Shown here piece by piece: positions 25,954 to 34,880 of a stretch of DNA of 53,742 nt. The stretch is from the NCBI GenBank assembly GCA_002495055.1, contig DADR01000074.1:1-53742 (forward strand). Reading direction: 5' to 3'. A program made the translations under genes and the position numbers. The DNA comes from Methanoregula sp. UBA247. Its GTDB lineage: Archaea > Halobacteriota > Methanomicrobia > Methanomicrobiales > Methanospirillaceae. Below the pieces are notes generated by a model that searched no databases, was not told the DNA's origin, and was given only the letters and a program-made list of their open reading frames with translations. Each line of letters begins with the position of its first letter. The stretch's first letter is position 1.

Positions 25954-27321
25954 TTAGTGCTGGGTTGTTCTCTGGCGCCAGACCAGGTATCCGACCAGGA
26001 TGACGGCGGCCGCAATAACGGCAAGGATAATGGGATTACCGAGCAGTGAGTTCTCCTCTTTTACTACAATCCGGACTTTCATTGGATCTGAGATCAGTGA
26101 ATTATCCAGTGCATCACGGTAACGGACCTCTGAGTCAAGGGCATACTCTTTAATGGTCGCAGATTTGTCGAGTGAGATTTCAAAGGCTGCTTCCCTTGTT
26201 TCTCCGGGTGCAAGCGTTCCGAGAAATGCGGTGTCGTCATTACTGGTGAACGGGTCAACGGCACTGATACGGGCCTGGACATTATACGCGGGGGCACCGC
26301 CGGTATTGGTGTACTGGACGGTAATCACTTTCTTCTGGCCTGGTGAGATCGTGTCGGCAGAAGATATAATACTGAAATCAATTTTTTTGCCAACCTGAAG
26401 ACCTATTGTCTCTATATCAGACGTGACCTGATCCCCTTCACTATTCTCGTAATTCACCAGCACGTCAAGCGGGTATGTCTGTTCCTCGGCGTCACTCGAT
26501 ATGGATACTTTAAATTGGCTGCTGACAGTTTGATTGACTGAAAAATCCCCTATATACATGCTGCCTGATGTAGGAAGAACGGGGCTCATGTCATTGCGGA
26601 CAATCTTGATAATGGCTTTTTTCCCGTTCTCATGACCGATATTTTTCACTTCAAGTGTGACGTAGCCTTCAGTACCGGCATTCAGGTGCTCTCCTTTTGC
26701 TGAAAGTACGCTGATTTTCAGTTCCGGCTTGATGTTTATGGGAAGACTGAAAGTCTCATTTTTTTCCTTGTAGTTGTACTGGATGGTGTCTACACCGTAT
26801 TGTGTAGCATCATACAAGTAGGTGTATTTCAGGTTCAGGGGGAGGTTGTAAGATCCTGCAGCTGCATCCGCGTCAACCTTCATAGTGATTATGCAGTTTG
26901 CGATGCTGCTGCCTTTTAGATCACCCAGCATCTGCGGATCGGATTTGATGACAACCGGAACATCACCCTGAGCGATGGTCACAGTAAGGAATTTTGCCGT
27001 GTTCGGGAGATCATCCCGTTCGACAATGCCAGACTGGACAAATTTGAACTCATTGACCCCTTTGTTTTCGATTATCACTTTCAGTTGAACTGTTTCTCCC
27101 GGGCTTACTTCATTTGAGCCGGATATGTAGGCAGAGAGTTCAGGACTTCCTGCCATATATTTGGTTCCTGTTGCTGCCTGTACGGGAGAAATACTAATAA
27201 CAGCACAAGCGACGATAACGAGGCATAAATACCATGCAATAGAGTATTGCTGGTTTGATCTGGTGGCATGGAATGCCACGTTCCTGCTTTTACCTGCGAT
27301 TTTCTGTTGAGTAGTGATCAT
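25954..27321 (-). CDS. COG1361-type S-layer/CARDB-like surface protein
   Basis: 455 residues. A basic N-terminus and signal helix (about 28-48, ending SPVQA) precede a chain of beta-sandwich repeats. These show GETVQLKVIIENKGVNEF, GYVTLEVKNIGHENGKKAII and GQKKVITVQYTNTGGAPAY, the CARDB/NEW3-like pattern of COG1361. One C-terminal helix (about 428-447) and WRQRTTQH anchor it. GAGG is 6 nt before the ATG. It lies directly upstream of the RND exporter gene; such a pair suggests an external accessory of the pump (inferred). Confidence 0.85.
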   Translation of the reverse strand: MITTQQKIAGKSRNVAFHATRSNQQYSIAWYLCLVIVACAVISISPVQAATGTKYMAGSPELSAYISGSNEVSPGETVQLKVIIENKGVNEFKFVQSGIVERDDLPNTAKFLTVTIAQGDVPVVIKSDPQMLGDLKGSSIANCIITMKVDADAAAGSYNLPLNLKYTYLYDATQYGVDTIQYNYKEKNETFSLPINIKPELKISVLSAKGEHLNAGTEGYVTLEVKNIGHENGKKAIIKIVRNDMSPVLPTSGSMYIGDFSVNQTVSSQFKVSISSDAEEQTYPLDVLVNYENSEGDQVTSDIETIGLQVGKKIDFSIISSADTISPGQKKVITVQYTNTGGAPAYNVQARISAVDPFTSNDDTAFLGTLAPGETREAAFEISLDKSATIKEYALDSEVRYRDALDNSLISDPMKVRIVVKEENSLLGNPIILAVIAAAVILVGYLVWRQRTTQH

Positions 27322-27367
27322 AGGTGTCCTCTTAGTAAGGAATGTTTTGTACAGTTGAAACTAATTG

Positions 27368-27375
27368 TATATAAA
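27368..27375 (-). promoter_or_regulatory. TATA box upstream of the surface-protein/RND unit
   Basis: TTTATATA on the minus strand sits about 47-54 nt before the ATG at 27321. The sequence just upstream holds two GATATG direct repeats that could bind a regulator. Confidence 0.5.
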
Positions 27376-27524
27376 TACATCTCATATCGATTATACATAT
27401 CAATAATTAATAGAATCGGAAAAGCTGAAGCGCGGATCGTGTGCATCACGAGATAAAAAACAGATAAAAATCGTACCGGAAATGCGTGAAAACCAGGTTG
27501 TATAATCAGTGACCAGCGCAACGA

Positions 27525-28868
27525 TCAGCCAATAAATTTCTGAAGTGCTGCTATCCGGTCACGAAGCGCCTGTTCCCGTTCTGTTGACTCGGTTATATCA
27601 GACATGATAACGTAAGTGGACACCGTGTTGTTATGCAGGGCAGCAGTGACCCTCCCGAGAATACAGCGGCGGCTGCCATCTTTACGGTTAATCCAGACGG
27701 TAAACTCCCCGGGTTTTTCTGAATCCGGCCGGGTATTTCTCACTATCTCTTCGATCTTTTCGTGATCTTCACGTGATGCCAGATCAACTGATTTCATGTG
27801 GATAAGTTCTTCTGTTGAATATCCGGAGATATCTGCAATACGGTGGTTGGCAAAGACAAAATTTCTGTTTTCCATAATGATAAGCCCGTCCTGGATATTC
27901 TCAGCCATCATCCGGAACCGCTCTTCGCTCTCTTTGAGCGCGGCTTCGTTTGCCTTGAGCTCCGTGATATCGGTAAGAATAATAAACGCGTAACGGGTAT
28001 CTGCATGCTGCACAGCAGAGATGCGGTTTGAAACGAACCGACGTTGGCCGTCTTTTCGAAGTATCCATAGCTGGAGTTCATTGAGTCCGTGATCACCTCT
28101 CTCCATTTTCTGGATCTGGCTGGCTGCTGCTCCTTTATCCTCCGGCGCGATGATCGAAAGCGGGTTCATCTCCCACAATTCTTCAAATGAATAACCGGTA
28201 ATTTCTGCTATACGCCTGTTCACAAAGACGATTTTTTCATTTTCTATGATAATCAAACCGTCCTGGATATTCTCAGCCATCATCCGGAACCGCTCTTCAT
28301 TTTCCCGGATTTCCCGTTCTGCAAGAATATGTTCAGTAATATCCTCAAGGATGAGGGTGAAGCCTTTTCCCCCATCTTCAAAAACCGTTGGCACAGATTT
28401 CTGTTTAAAGATCCGTTCCCCCCGATCTTTTACCTGGAATGTAACCATATCCTCTTTTTCTTCGAATCGGGTCGTGAGAGTCTCGAGTAATTCGTGAACA
28501 TCGACATCAGGTGGGCTGAGAAATTCTATATTTTTTCCAAGGGTGTCCTGCCGTGTAAGGTTCAGGAGTGACAGGAAATTATCATTCACATCGATAATGC
28601 GGGACTCATTATCGAGGACCATGATAAGTTCTTTTGAGTAACTGATCATCGCGGAAAGAGGCACGCGCTGCGAAAGCGTGAATACCTTTGCCATACCGTA
28701 GCTTCGCATATCCACTTGTCCGGAAACCAGGAGGATATCCAGATATCTCCCGATAGTATTCTTGTTTTTATTGAGTGCTTTCGAGATATCCGTAACACTC
28801 ATCCCCTCCACATTCTGCTTGAGAATGTCTTTAATTCGGGAGATTTCGTGGAGGTAATCCTGCATCAT
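27525..28868 (-). CDS. HTH-PAS regulator with three PAS domains
   Basis: 447 residues. An N-terminal winged-helix-like domain (about 1-68, EGMSVTDISKALNKNKNTIG) is followed by three PAS domains, at about 72-185, 190-310 and 314-435. Each opens with a linker helix like EERFRMMAENIQDGLIIIEN. There is no histidine-kinase or output enzyme domain, so it is probably a one-component DNA-binding sensor, a type common in methanogens. PAS2 and PAS3 share a 41-bp identical DNA tract. It lies upstream of, and co-directional with, the surface-protein/RND genes, which are its likely targets (inferred). Confidence 0.85.
   Translation of the reverse strand: MMQDYLHEISRIKDILKQNVEGMSVTDISKALNKNKNTIGRYLDILLVSGQVDMRSYGMAKVFTLSQRVPLSAMISYSKELIMVLDNESRIIDVNDNFLSLLNLTRQDTLGKNIEFLSPPDVDVHELLETLTTRFEEKEDMVTFQVKDRGERIFKQKSVPTVFEDGGKGFTLILEDITEHILAEREIRENEERFRMMAENIQDGLIIIENEKIVFVNRRIAEITGYSFEELWEMNPLSIIAPEDKGAAASQIQKMERGDHGLNELQLWILRKDGQRRFVSNRISAVQHADTRYAFIILTDITELKANEAALKESEERFRMMAENIQDGLIIMENRNFVFANHRIADISGYSTEELIHMKSVDLASREDHEKIEEIVRNTRPDSEKPGEFTVWINRKDGSRRCILGRVTAALHNNTVSTYVIMSDITESTEREQALRDRIAALQKFIG
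27886..27926 (-). repeat. 41-bp exact direct repeat, copy in PAS3
   Basis: Identical over 41 bases to 28258-28298. It encodes the RFRMMAENIQDGLI segment. The two copies lie 372 bp apart, exactly 124 codons, which is one PAS unit. Confidence 0.85.
28258..28298 (-). repeat. 41-bp exact direct repeat, copy in PAS2
   Basis: The second copy of the repeat at 27886-27926. Identity at third codon positions shows recent duplication or gene conversion within the gene. Confidence 0.85.
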
Positions 28869-29079
28869 TTGAATATCACGTCAGTAGATCCTGTGTCCGG
28901 TAATGGATAAGTCATGGATTATTGGCAATTAATATGGATAATTAATAGAACAAAATTATTTATAAATGTTTGTCAACTACTAATTTCTTCCAAAAAATTC
29001 GGATCACTCCTGTTTACCACTATCTTCATAAGAGATTCTTTGAATATGCTGAATTATTCTATACCATGGCGATTTGTGT

Positions 29080-29604
29080 ATGAGTAAAATGAATCTTGAA
29101 ATATTTGACACGATGACCGATGAAGATAAACACCAGTATCTGGAATTTCTTCTCTGGCATTACCGTGTGGTGGATGCATTCTGGTTCATCAGCATCACCG
29201 AGCAGTACGGGCAGCCAGTGGCAGAGACGATCAATGAGCAGGTCTGGGGCAGGGTCGCTGGCATGGCAGCGAAGGATATCATCCGCAGGTTTAACATCAC
29301 CGAAAAAGGCCTTACCGGGTTTGTGCGGGCATTGCGTCATTTCCCGTGGGCGATGATTGTCGGGTATACCATCGATGAACGGGGCGATGAGGTGATCCTT
29401 TCAGTACCTTCATGTCCGACCCAGGAAGCCCGGCTGAAGCGGGGTCTGGGAGAATATGTCTGCCGTGAAATGCACCGGGCGGAATTTTCGGGTTTTGCAC
29501 GGGAGATTGATCCACGGATACAGGTGGAATGTATTTTTGCCCCGCCAGACCTGCACCCAAAGGACATGTTCTGTACATGGCGTTTTTCCCTTCAGGAGTC
29601 CTGA
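29080..29604 (+). CDS. DUF6125-like conserved protein
   Basis: 174 residues, soluble, no signal peptide. The pattern LLWHYRVVDAFWFISITEQYG, followed by INEQVWGRVAGMAAKDI and a C-terminal C-containing domain (SVPSCPTQEARLKRGLGEYV, ECIFAPPDLHP), resembles DUF6125 or L-2-amino-thiazoline-carboxylate-hydrolase-like family proteins of methanogens. The function is not known. ATG at 29080 is preferred to a TTG two codons earlier. It is divergent from the HTH-PAS regulator. Confidence 0.6.
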   Translation: MSKMNLEIFDTMTDEDKHQYLEFLLWHYRVVDAFWFISITEQYGQPVAETINEQVWGRVAGMAAKDIIRRFNITEKGLTGFVRALRHFPWAMIVGYTIDERGDEVILSVPSCPTQEARLKRGLGEYVCREMHRAEFSGFAREIDPRIQVECIFAPPDLHPKDMFCTWRFSLQES

Positions 29605-29630
29605 AATCACTCCTAACCGTGTCTTTTTTT

Positions 29631-30431
29631 CTACCCGCTCGCCTCGTTCAGTTCCTCGCAGAGGATCTCATATAACTGTTCTCTCGCCGATTGTTCCAGC
29701 CAGGGACGATGGCCGCAGTTTTTTAAAAAACAATGAACCTGAAATTTTGTATCTTGCGGGAAAGTGGGATTTTTACCCCGTCCACGGCATGAGGATCATA
29801 ATCACCGTGGATTGCGATAACTGGACACCGGATACCTGTGCCGAGTTCGATGAGGGCACCGCTCTTCCTGATTGCCAGGGCATCAGTCCAGACTTTTGTG
29901 TAGATATCATAGTTATACTCAATCCCCTCGTTCGTATGACTGAGAGGATCAAAGGTATCGGCTTTTTTAAATAATAGTTACAAATTCTGCAAAAATCCTG
30001 TTCTTGTCCCCGCTGTTCGGATCTTTTCAGTTTCGTCACGAAGGAGTCAGGGAAGGTTCTCTCATGAGGAGAAAGACGGCTTGATCTGGTACTCATGATG
30101 CTTGCAGCATAGTTGTCATGAAATACACCGCTGCTGACAAGAATGAGTTTTTTACCCTCTCCGGGCTGGTAACAGTGAGAATAAAATCCAGAATTGCTCC
30201 CCTCGGGTACCCGACGATGACAACCGGCAGGTTTCCCTGCCGGTCAAGAATAGTTTTTTTAGTTTTTCAACGTGTCCGGTTAATGTCTGCCTTGTCTGGA
30301 GGGGTTCTATCACATCATAGAATCGGGATATCTCGCGGGCTACCGCTGCCATCTCTTATTGCTGCTCCCGGACCACCGTGGATGACACCAACGGTATACG
30401 GTGGCGTGCCGTACATCCTGGGATTTTTCAT
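29631..30431 (-). pseudogene. Alpha/beta hydrolase pseudogene with several frameshifts
   Basis: Pieces of one hydrolase follow in order across all three minus frames. They are MYGTPPYTVGVIHGGPGAA, AREISRFYDVIEPLQTRQTL, LPVVIVGYPRGAILD, KLILVSSGVFHDNYAASIM, DPLSHTNEGIEYNYDIYTKV, IRCPVIAIHGDYDPHAVDG and KNCGHRPWLEQSARE. Oxyanion region HGGPG and the late D and H of the catalytic triad are still readable. The nucleophile elbow reads GYPRGA where GxSxG is expected, so the serine is lost too. The ATG would be at 30431 and the stop at 29631. Intact relatives are about 265 residues. Confidence 0.8.
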
Positions 30432-30568
30432 AGATGTTTCAGTCTATCTCCGATACCAGCGAGGTAGTATGTCACTCTTTTCCTGAATGTTTAAAGAATC
30501 GTGCCCGCATAAGAAGTAATAACGGATCAAAATACCGGTTTTTCAAAATATCGGTTTCTCATCAGGGG

Positions 30569-30853
30569 ATGGTAAAAATTGTTGATATTTGCATAATTTT
30601 GGGAGTCTATGCAATCACAAACGTTGTCGTCTTGTCCTTATTTGCCTATGACAAGGGAAAGGCACAGAAAAACGCATGGAGAATACCGGAAAACCAGTTA
30701 CTTTTTTGTGCCCTTTTCGGGCCGTTTGGAGCGTATGCTGCAATGCTGGTATTCCGGCATAAGACCCGGAAACAAAAATTCTATCTTATCCCGGTTGTTA
30801 CCCTTATTCACCTTACTCTTCTTATAGGTTTTTTTTATTTTTTTATGCATTGA
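30569..30853 (+). CDS. DUF1294 family small membrane protein
   Basis: 94 residues. Two or three hydrophobic helices (about 6-24, 40-58, 71-90) flank the family's signature YDKGKAQKNAWRIPENQLLF and FRHKTRKQKF. The order of membrane helix, YDK, WRIPE and FRHKTRK is characteristic of DUF1294. The start at 30569 is chosen because the longer frame (from 30434) has no protein-like content and overlaps the pseudogene. The function of the family is unknown. Confidence 0.85.
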   Translation: MVKIVDICIILGVYAITNVVVLSLFAYDKGKAQKNAWRIPENQLLFCALFGPFGAYAAMLVFRHKTRKQKFYLIPVVTLIHLTLLIGFFYFFMH

Positions 30854-30918
30854 AGAGCATATTTCCCCAAAAAAGAACTATCCCCTTTTTTACAGGTACA
30901 AAAAAAGGAAATGCGGAT

Positions 30919-31395
30919 CTAAACCGGCACAAAGATCTCAGTGATGATCTCTTCAGGTTTCACGACCCGCGGATCGTTTGGATATACCTCGCGGATCGGA
31001 CCGGTGATAAGAAGACCCTGTGATTCGATCCAGGAAAAAAGCTTAAGGTACGTTGGCTCGCAGGTCTCGTATGGTCCTCTATGAACAGTATGTACCATTT
31101 TCCCTCCCGGGAGTTCATAGACCTTTATCACCTTTGTGCCCTTCGCAATCCCGGAAACCGGCCAAGCGACCTCGACGGTGGCGGTTCCTTTCTCGTTTGC
31201 CTCCATCACTGCTTCCGGTGAGGTCTCATGACAGATAAAAATCGGAGGGCCGGTAATCATCATTTTCTTTTTAACCGTATGTTCATAGACTTTCATCAGG
31301 AGTTCAGGGATTAGTTTGTAGGTCCCGGTTTTTCTTATCCCCACCACTTGCTGGGCTGCGACTTCAATGAGTGCAATCTCTTCCACGTAATTCAC
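30919..31395 (-). CDS. GyrI-like / AraC effector-binding domain protein
   Basis: 158 residues from a GTG. The fold is a duplicated beta-alpha-beta-beta: EIALIEVAAQQVVGIRKTGT, then PIFICHETSPEAVMEANEKG, AWPVSGIAKG, HTVHRGPYETCEPTYLKLFS and REVYPNDPRVVKPEEIITEI. This is the small-molecule binding GyrI-like/SOUL-type domain without a DNA-binding part. The GTG at 31395 is chosen because the frame upstream reaches into the promoter; a TATA-like GTATAATC lies about 30 nt before it. It is divergent from the deaminase gene. The ligand is unknown. Confidence 0.75.
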   Translation of the reverse strand: MNYVEEIALIEVAAQQVVGIRKTGTYKLIPELLMKVYEHTVKKKMMITGPPIFICHETSPEAVMEANEKGTATVEVAWPVSGIAKGTKVIKVYELPGGKMVHTVHRGPYETCEPTYLKLFSWIESQGLLITGPIREVYPNDPRVVKPEEIITEIFVPV

Positions 31396-31478
31396 CAGGT
31401 CAATTTCAATGGTAGGGTTTATTAGATTATACCCTGCACACTGTGAAAGTAATTGGACTCCACCACAAAACATGCTTC

Positions 31479-31486
31479 TTTAATAC
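31479..31486 (+). promoter_or_regulatory. TATA-like box for leaderless dCMP deaminase gene
   Basis: TTTAATAC-type sequence centred 27 nt before the ATG at 31510, with no Shine-Dalgarno sequence between. Confidence 0.4.
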
Positions 31487-31509
31487 CGGGATTTTCCATA
31501 CACTGTTGA

Positions 31510-31995
31510 ATGCGAACCAACCGGCATCAATATTTTCTGGATCTGGCAACGCGGTGTGCCCACCAGGGCACCTGCCTGCGGCGCAATTTTGGCGCGATTA
31601 TCGTCGATGAATTCAATACGATTGTATCCACCGGATACACGGGTGCCCCGCGAAAACAGATGGACTGTACAGAACTCAAAACGTGCTGGAGACAGGACCA
31701 CAATATTCCGTCTGGCTCCAACTACGAGCGGTGCCGGAGCGTGCATGCCGAGATGAATGCACTCCTTCAGGCAGGAAAGAATGCTCGCGGGTGTACACTC
31801 TACCTTGCGGGATTTGAAGTTACATCGGATGATCTGACCCAGATCTGGCCCTGTTTCCTCTGCTCGAAAATGATTGTAAACAGTGGTATAACCAATGTTA
31901 TCCTGCGCATAGCCAAAGACTCGTATAAGGAAATGGATCCCATGGTTCTTTACCAGATGCGGAGCCGGGAAGCGCTTGGGGACGATGCGAAGTAA
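31510..31995 (+). CDS. dCMP/cytidine deaminase family protein
   Basis: 161 residues. The zinc site is complete: H79 and E81 in VHAEMNALL, and C115 and C118 in WPCFLCSKM. The long insertion between GYTGAPRKQMDC and RSVHAE is typical of the deoxycytidylate deaminase (ComEB-like) branch, which makes dUMP for thymidylate synthesis. Cysteines C53 and C59 in the insertion may help bind a second zinc. It is probably transcribed without a leader from the TATA-like box at 31479. The deoxynucleotide substrate is inferred from the subfamily pattern. Confidence 0.88.
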   Translation: MRTNRHQYFLDLATRCAHQGTCLRRNFGAIIVDEFNTIVSTGYTGAPRKQMDCTELKTCWRQDHNIPSGSNYERCRSVHAEMNALLQAGKNARGCTLYLAGFEVTSDDLTQIWPCFLCSKMIVNSGITNVILRIAKDSYKEMDPMVLYQMRSREALGDDAK

Positions 31996-32604
31996 CTGTA
32001 CGTTGCTTTTTTTAATTTTTGTGCTCTTTAGAATTCCTTTTTATCCCTGACGCCTCCCAGGAAGGATGTTCGAATATCCCCCGGACGGTGCCCGCCCGCG
32101 TCCCAAACCACATCCCCTCCTGCTTTTTAGTCTTCGTAACATTGCTATATTCGACCTCATCCGTTCCCGTCGGAAATCGTTGAATAATTCCGGCCCGGTT
32201 CCGCATTTTTCCAAAATTATGACCTTTAAAATTCAGGGGGCGGGGGAAATGAGGTATAACCGGGCTCGTAGCAGGCTCCGGTATACCAGAATTCTCACAG
32301 GATTTTTTGACGGTAAAATAGCCCTAAATGACAATAACATCCGGCCTAGTCTACGGTGAGATTGCTCCCTTAAAACAGGATTTCTCCAGAGCGAATTTTT
32401 GATTACCTTAAGAATAGCGCCGAAAACGAAATGGTCTGATCGGTAAAAACAGCTGATTACCCGGATTGAGAATTATTTTTCCCTGACCTATGTAAAAATG
32501 CCGGTGGTCCGGGACGAATTGATACAAAGCTCATTTTTAACAGCAAAGTGTATCAGAATATAAAGACTTAAAAGGAAAATGAGAAAAATTGAAAAATTTT
32601 TAAA
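31996..32604. other. Long intergenic region, no recognised gene
   Basis: T-runs right after the deaminase gene (32005-32025) may end its transcript. Short open frames on both strands at 32012-32359 have no ribosome site or family and are not called. TGATACA (about 32519) and TGTATCA (about 32549) form a 7-bp inverted repeat. An A-rich run at about 32570-32600 gives T-runs after the minus-strand zinc-ribbon gene and may act as its terminator. Confidence 0.4.
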
Positions 32605-32805
32605 TTAGAACCGGGGTTTCCGGTGTTTCGGCAGGCAATCCCTGCAATATACTGGCCTGCCCTCGGTTGGCTTGAATGGCACTTCGCATTCTTTGCCGCA
32701 GTCTGAACAGGTTACTTTCGTCATTTCTCGTGGACCGGAGTCCCTTGGGCCGCCAAAGTTTCTGGAGCCGCCAAAATTGTTTGATCCAAACATAGTATTA
32801 CTCAT
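32605..32805 (-). CDS. Small zinc-ribbon protein with Gly/Asn/Phe-rich N-terminus
   Basis: 66 residues. Residues 1-27 are low-complexity and rich in N, G, F, R (MFGSNNFGGSRNFGGPRDSG). Residues about 31-58 hold two CxxC knuckles, CSDCGKECEVPFKP and PVYCRDC, spaced as in the archaeal CxxCx(n)CxxC small zinc-ribbon proteins thought to bind nucleic acids. The tail KHRKPRF is basic. The combination looks like an RNA-binding protein with a disordered, FG-containing arm. It is well separated from other genes. Confidence 0.8.
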   Translation of the reverse strand: MSNTMFGSNNFGGSRNFGGPRDSGPREMTKVTCSDCGKECEVPFKPTEGRPVYCRDCLPKHRKPRF

Positions 32806-33251
32806 ACAGTATAAAACTGTGCAATTATATACGCCGCTCGAGCATAAGAACTTCTCTATAGGTCCTGATATTTGTCCCGCGGGATATCCGGAGGGAATAC
32901 TGACCCAATTACCGGAATGCTAAGAGTAATACCTGTATTTTAATTATTTTTTATTGCAAATGGCTTGTGTACATTCATTTAAAAATCCCGGGGCAAAGAA
33001 ACGGGGAATTTTTAACGATCTGGTTTTGACTGGATCTGTCCGTTATAAGTTTTTATTCGGGTCGGTAATCCCGTTACTGATGCCATTTTAGAAAAAAAAT
33101 GTCCGGATCACCACCCGCGCGGGAATTGCCGGGGTTGAAACTGCTGTGAATCCTCAGCAATGGTCCCTGCAGCGATTACCCTTACAGGGATCATCAGGCA
33201 GCGCTGTCCAATCTGGTTACATAAGCAGGTATTTTTTTGTATCGTTTAATG
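32806..33251. other. Intergenic region containing a strong hairpin
   Basis: At 32979-33015 TTAAAAAT-CCCG and CGGGG-AATTTTTAA form a roughly 11-bp stem with one bulge and an 8-nt A-rich loop. It may be a terminator for the minus-strand membrane-protein gene that ends at 33252, or a stand-alone element. The rest has no gene-like frame. Confidence 0.45.
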
Positions 33252-33752
33252 TCATGCCGTTCTTATCTCGTTATAAATACCAACCAGAGAGAGACTGATC
33301 AGGTTCATCGTTGTGGCAGAATACCAGAGGTACAATTCAAAGGGCGTAAGTCTGGTGATCCACCCTGACCAGAGCATGGCACAGATAATGCAGAACGCAA
33401 GGAGGGTATCGACCGCGAGGAACACCATCGGTTTATGGAAATATTGTCCTGCCTGGGCAATGATACAGTATTCGAATGGTGCGGGGCGGTGCAGGAGGTC
33501 AAGGGTCGATCGACCCGTATTCATCAGCAGATCGGACAGTGCCCAGAGGATTACCAGCCATCCGGAAATACTAAGAAGTAGATTATCCGGGGATCCTGTC
33601 CGGAGGGCGGTTATACCAAAAAGCAGTTTGAAAATACAGAAGGGAATGCCTATCGTGAAACTTAAGAAAAACGGACGCTGGAAGACTCTCTGGATGGCAT
33701 CCCTTTCTTTTTCGCATTCATGTTTTTTATTATCACTGGTGTCAGGTGACAT
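33252..33752 (-). CDS. Hypothetical membrane protein, four helices
   Basis: 166 residues. A charged N-terminus of about 25 residues is followed by four hydrophobic segments at about 29-50, 60-78, 108-128 and 138-158. A conserved-looking cytoplasmic piece, MNTGRSTLDLLHRPAPFEYC, lies between helices 2 and 3. No family was recognised. There is no clear Shine-Dalgarno site. It lies alone between the zinc-ribbon and TerB-like genes, divergent from the latter. Confidence 0.65.
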   Translation of the reverse strand: MSPDTSDNKKHECEKERDAIQRVFQRPFFLSFTIGIPFCIFKLLFGITALRTGSPDNLLLSISGWLVILWALSDLLMNTGRSTLDLLHRPAPFEYCIIAQAGQYFHKPMVFLAVDTLLAFCIICAMLWSGWITRLTPFELYLWYSATTMNLISLSLVGIYNEIRTA

Positions 33753-33919
33753 GATCGTTGAGGAGGAACCAGCGTTTTTTTTTTATAAGCTATAGTGTGG
33801 TAGTCTGGTATTAAGAACCAGATCAAGTGAGTCATGCTAAAAAAAAATTTTGTCGAAAGAATCAATTACCTTAAAGCAGAAAATAATAAAGAAAATCATT
33901 CAAAACAAGGTGAACATAA

Positions 33920-34333
33920 ATGGGAATTTTTGACAAACTTACCGGCAAACCAGCAACGCTCACTCCAAAGTCAGCGCTGGTGCTCTCTGCTATCACGGTT
34001 ATTGCGGCCGATGGCGAAATCGATGAAGCTGAACTCAACGACCTTGCCAAGATTGTCCGCGGCGATCGTAAATCCATTGATACTGCGATGCAGGTCTTGA
34101 AGGCAAACCCGTTCCCCGGTGTTATTGATCTGGTGGTAAATGTCCTTGATGAGAAGCAGAAGATCGCCACGCTTGCAATCCTCTGCGATCTCGCCATGTC
34201 AGATGGTGTCCTTGCCGGTCAGGAAAAGACAATTCTCCAGATGTATATGGACAAGTTTGGTGTTTCTGAGGCAAAAATTTCCCCGATTATTGATGCAATT
34301 GCGCTCAAGAACGACATTTCCATCTTCGCATAA
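33920..34333 (+). CDS. TerB-like (tellurite-resistance fold) protein
   Basis: 137 residues, all-helical. AITVIAADGEIDEAELNDLA and AILCDLAMSDGVLAGQEKTI are the paired acidic DGxxxxxE loops typical of TerB domains, which bind metal. GGTGA lies 6 nt before the ATG. There are no other ter genes nearby, so a tellurite role should not be inferred. Likely a cytosolic stress- or envelope-associated scaffold. Confidence 0.8.
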   Translation: MGIFDKLTGKPATLTPKSALVLSAITVIAADGEIDEAELNDLAKIVRGDRKSIDTAMQVLKANPFPGVIDLVVNVLDEKQKIATLAILCDLAMSDGVLAGQEKTILQMYMDKFGVSEAKISPIIDAIALKNDISIFA

Positions 34334-34553
34334 TCTTTTTTTTCTCACGGAATCCTGTGCAAAATATAGATAAGAGAATGTTACACCCCCAGTGTGGACT
34401 CCCCATAAAAATGCGACAATTCCAAAAACAGGTAATATTTCATTAATGTTGATGGTGCAGTGGCAGCAAAGAGACACCGGCACTTTACTTTCGATGATAC
34501 ATTCTGTCTGGTATTCTCGTGTAAAAAAATGTAAATCCACACAAACTCTGGTG

Positions 34554-34880
34554 TTATATTTTAGACTGGTCATACCCTTTTTGTATTCCTGTCGGGTGTG
34601 ACTTGGCATTGCCTCTGCTGCTCCGGTAATACTTCCGGTTTTTAACGGTCAGACTCTCATCATCTGCGCACGCTCCTGACAGCTCGGCTGCATCGGATTT
34701 TATGGCAAGGAAACAGTCTACCGGATTTCTACCTCCTTCACAGGCTTTGTTTTTATAGTCCTCACAATCATTGCAGGTAGGCACGTGGGATACCAGCACA
34801 TGGGGAAAGTGTGCAGTCCAGAGCTTGACATCAATTTTGCCCTCGCTCTGGAATTTTTGTATATGTCGTGCAGTATATTT
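34554..34880 (-). CDS. Hypothetical protein with a four-cysteine cluster
   Basis: 108 residues from ATG at 34880. The N-terminus (MKYTARHIQKFQSEGKIDVK) is helical. The middle has CNDCEDYKNKACEGGRNPVDC, that is C-x2-C-x7-C-x8-C, a plausible zinc or iron-sulfur site. The C-terminus is basic and polar. Cysteine spacing and length suggest a real gene, but no family is recognised and no Shine-Dalgarno site is seen. Confidence 0.55.
   Translation of the reverse strand, partial: KYTARHIQKFQSEGKIDVKLWTAHFPHVLVSHVPTCNDCEDYKNKACEGGRNPVDCFLAIKSDAAELSGACADDESLTVKNRKYYRSSRGNAKSHPTGIQKGYDQSKI

Noticed and set aside
29456..29974. 172-codon plus-strand frame overlapping the DUF6125-like gene end
   Set aside because: It is out of frame with the real gene and antisense to the hydrolase pseudogene; the sequence has no protein character.
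32066..32359. 97-codon plus-strand frame after the deaminase gene
   Set aside because: Arg/Ser-rich translation typical of shadow frames, no ribosome site, no family.
33920..34333. Tellurite resistance function from the TerB fold
   Set aside because: A lone TerB domain without other ter genes does not support tellurite resistance.
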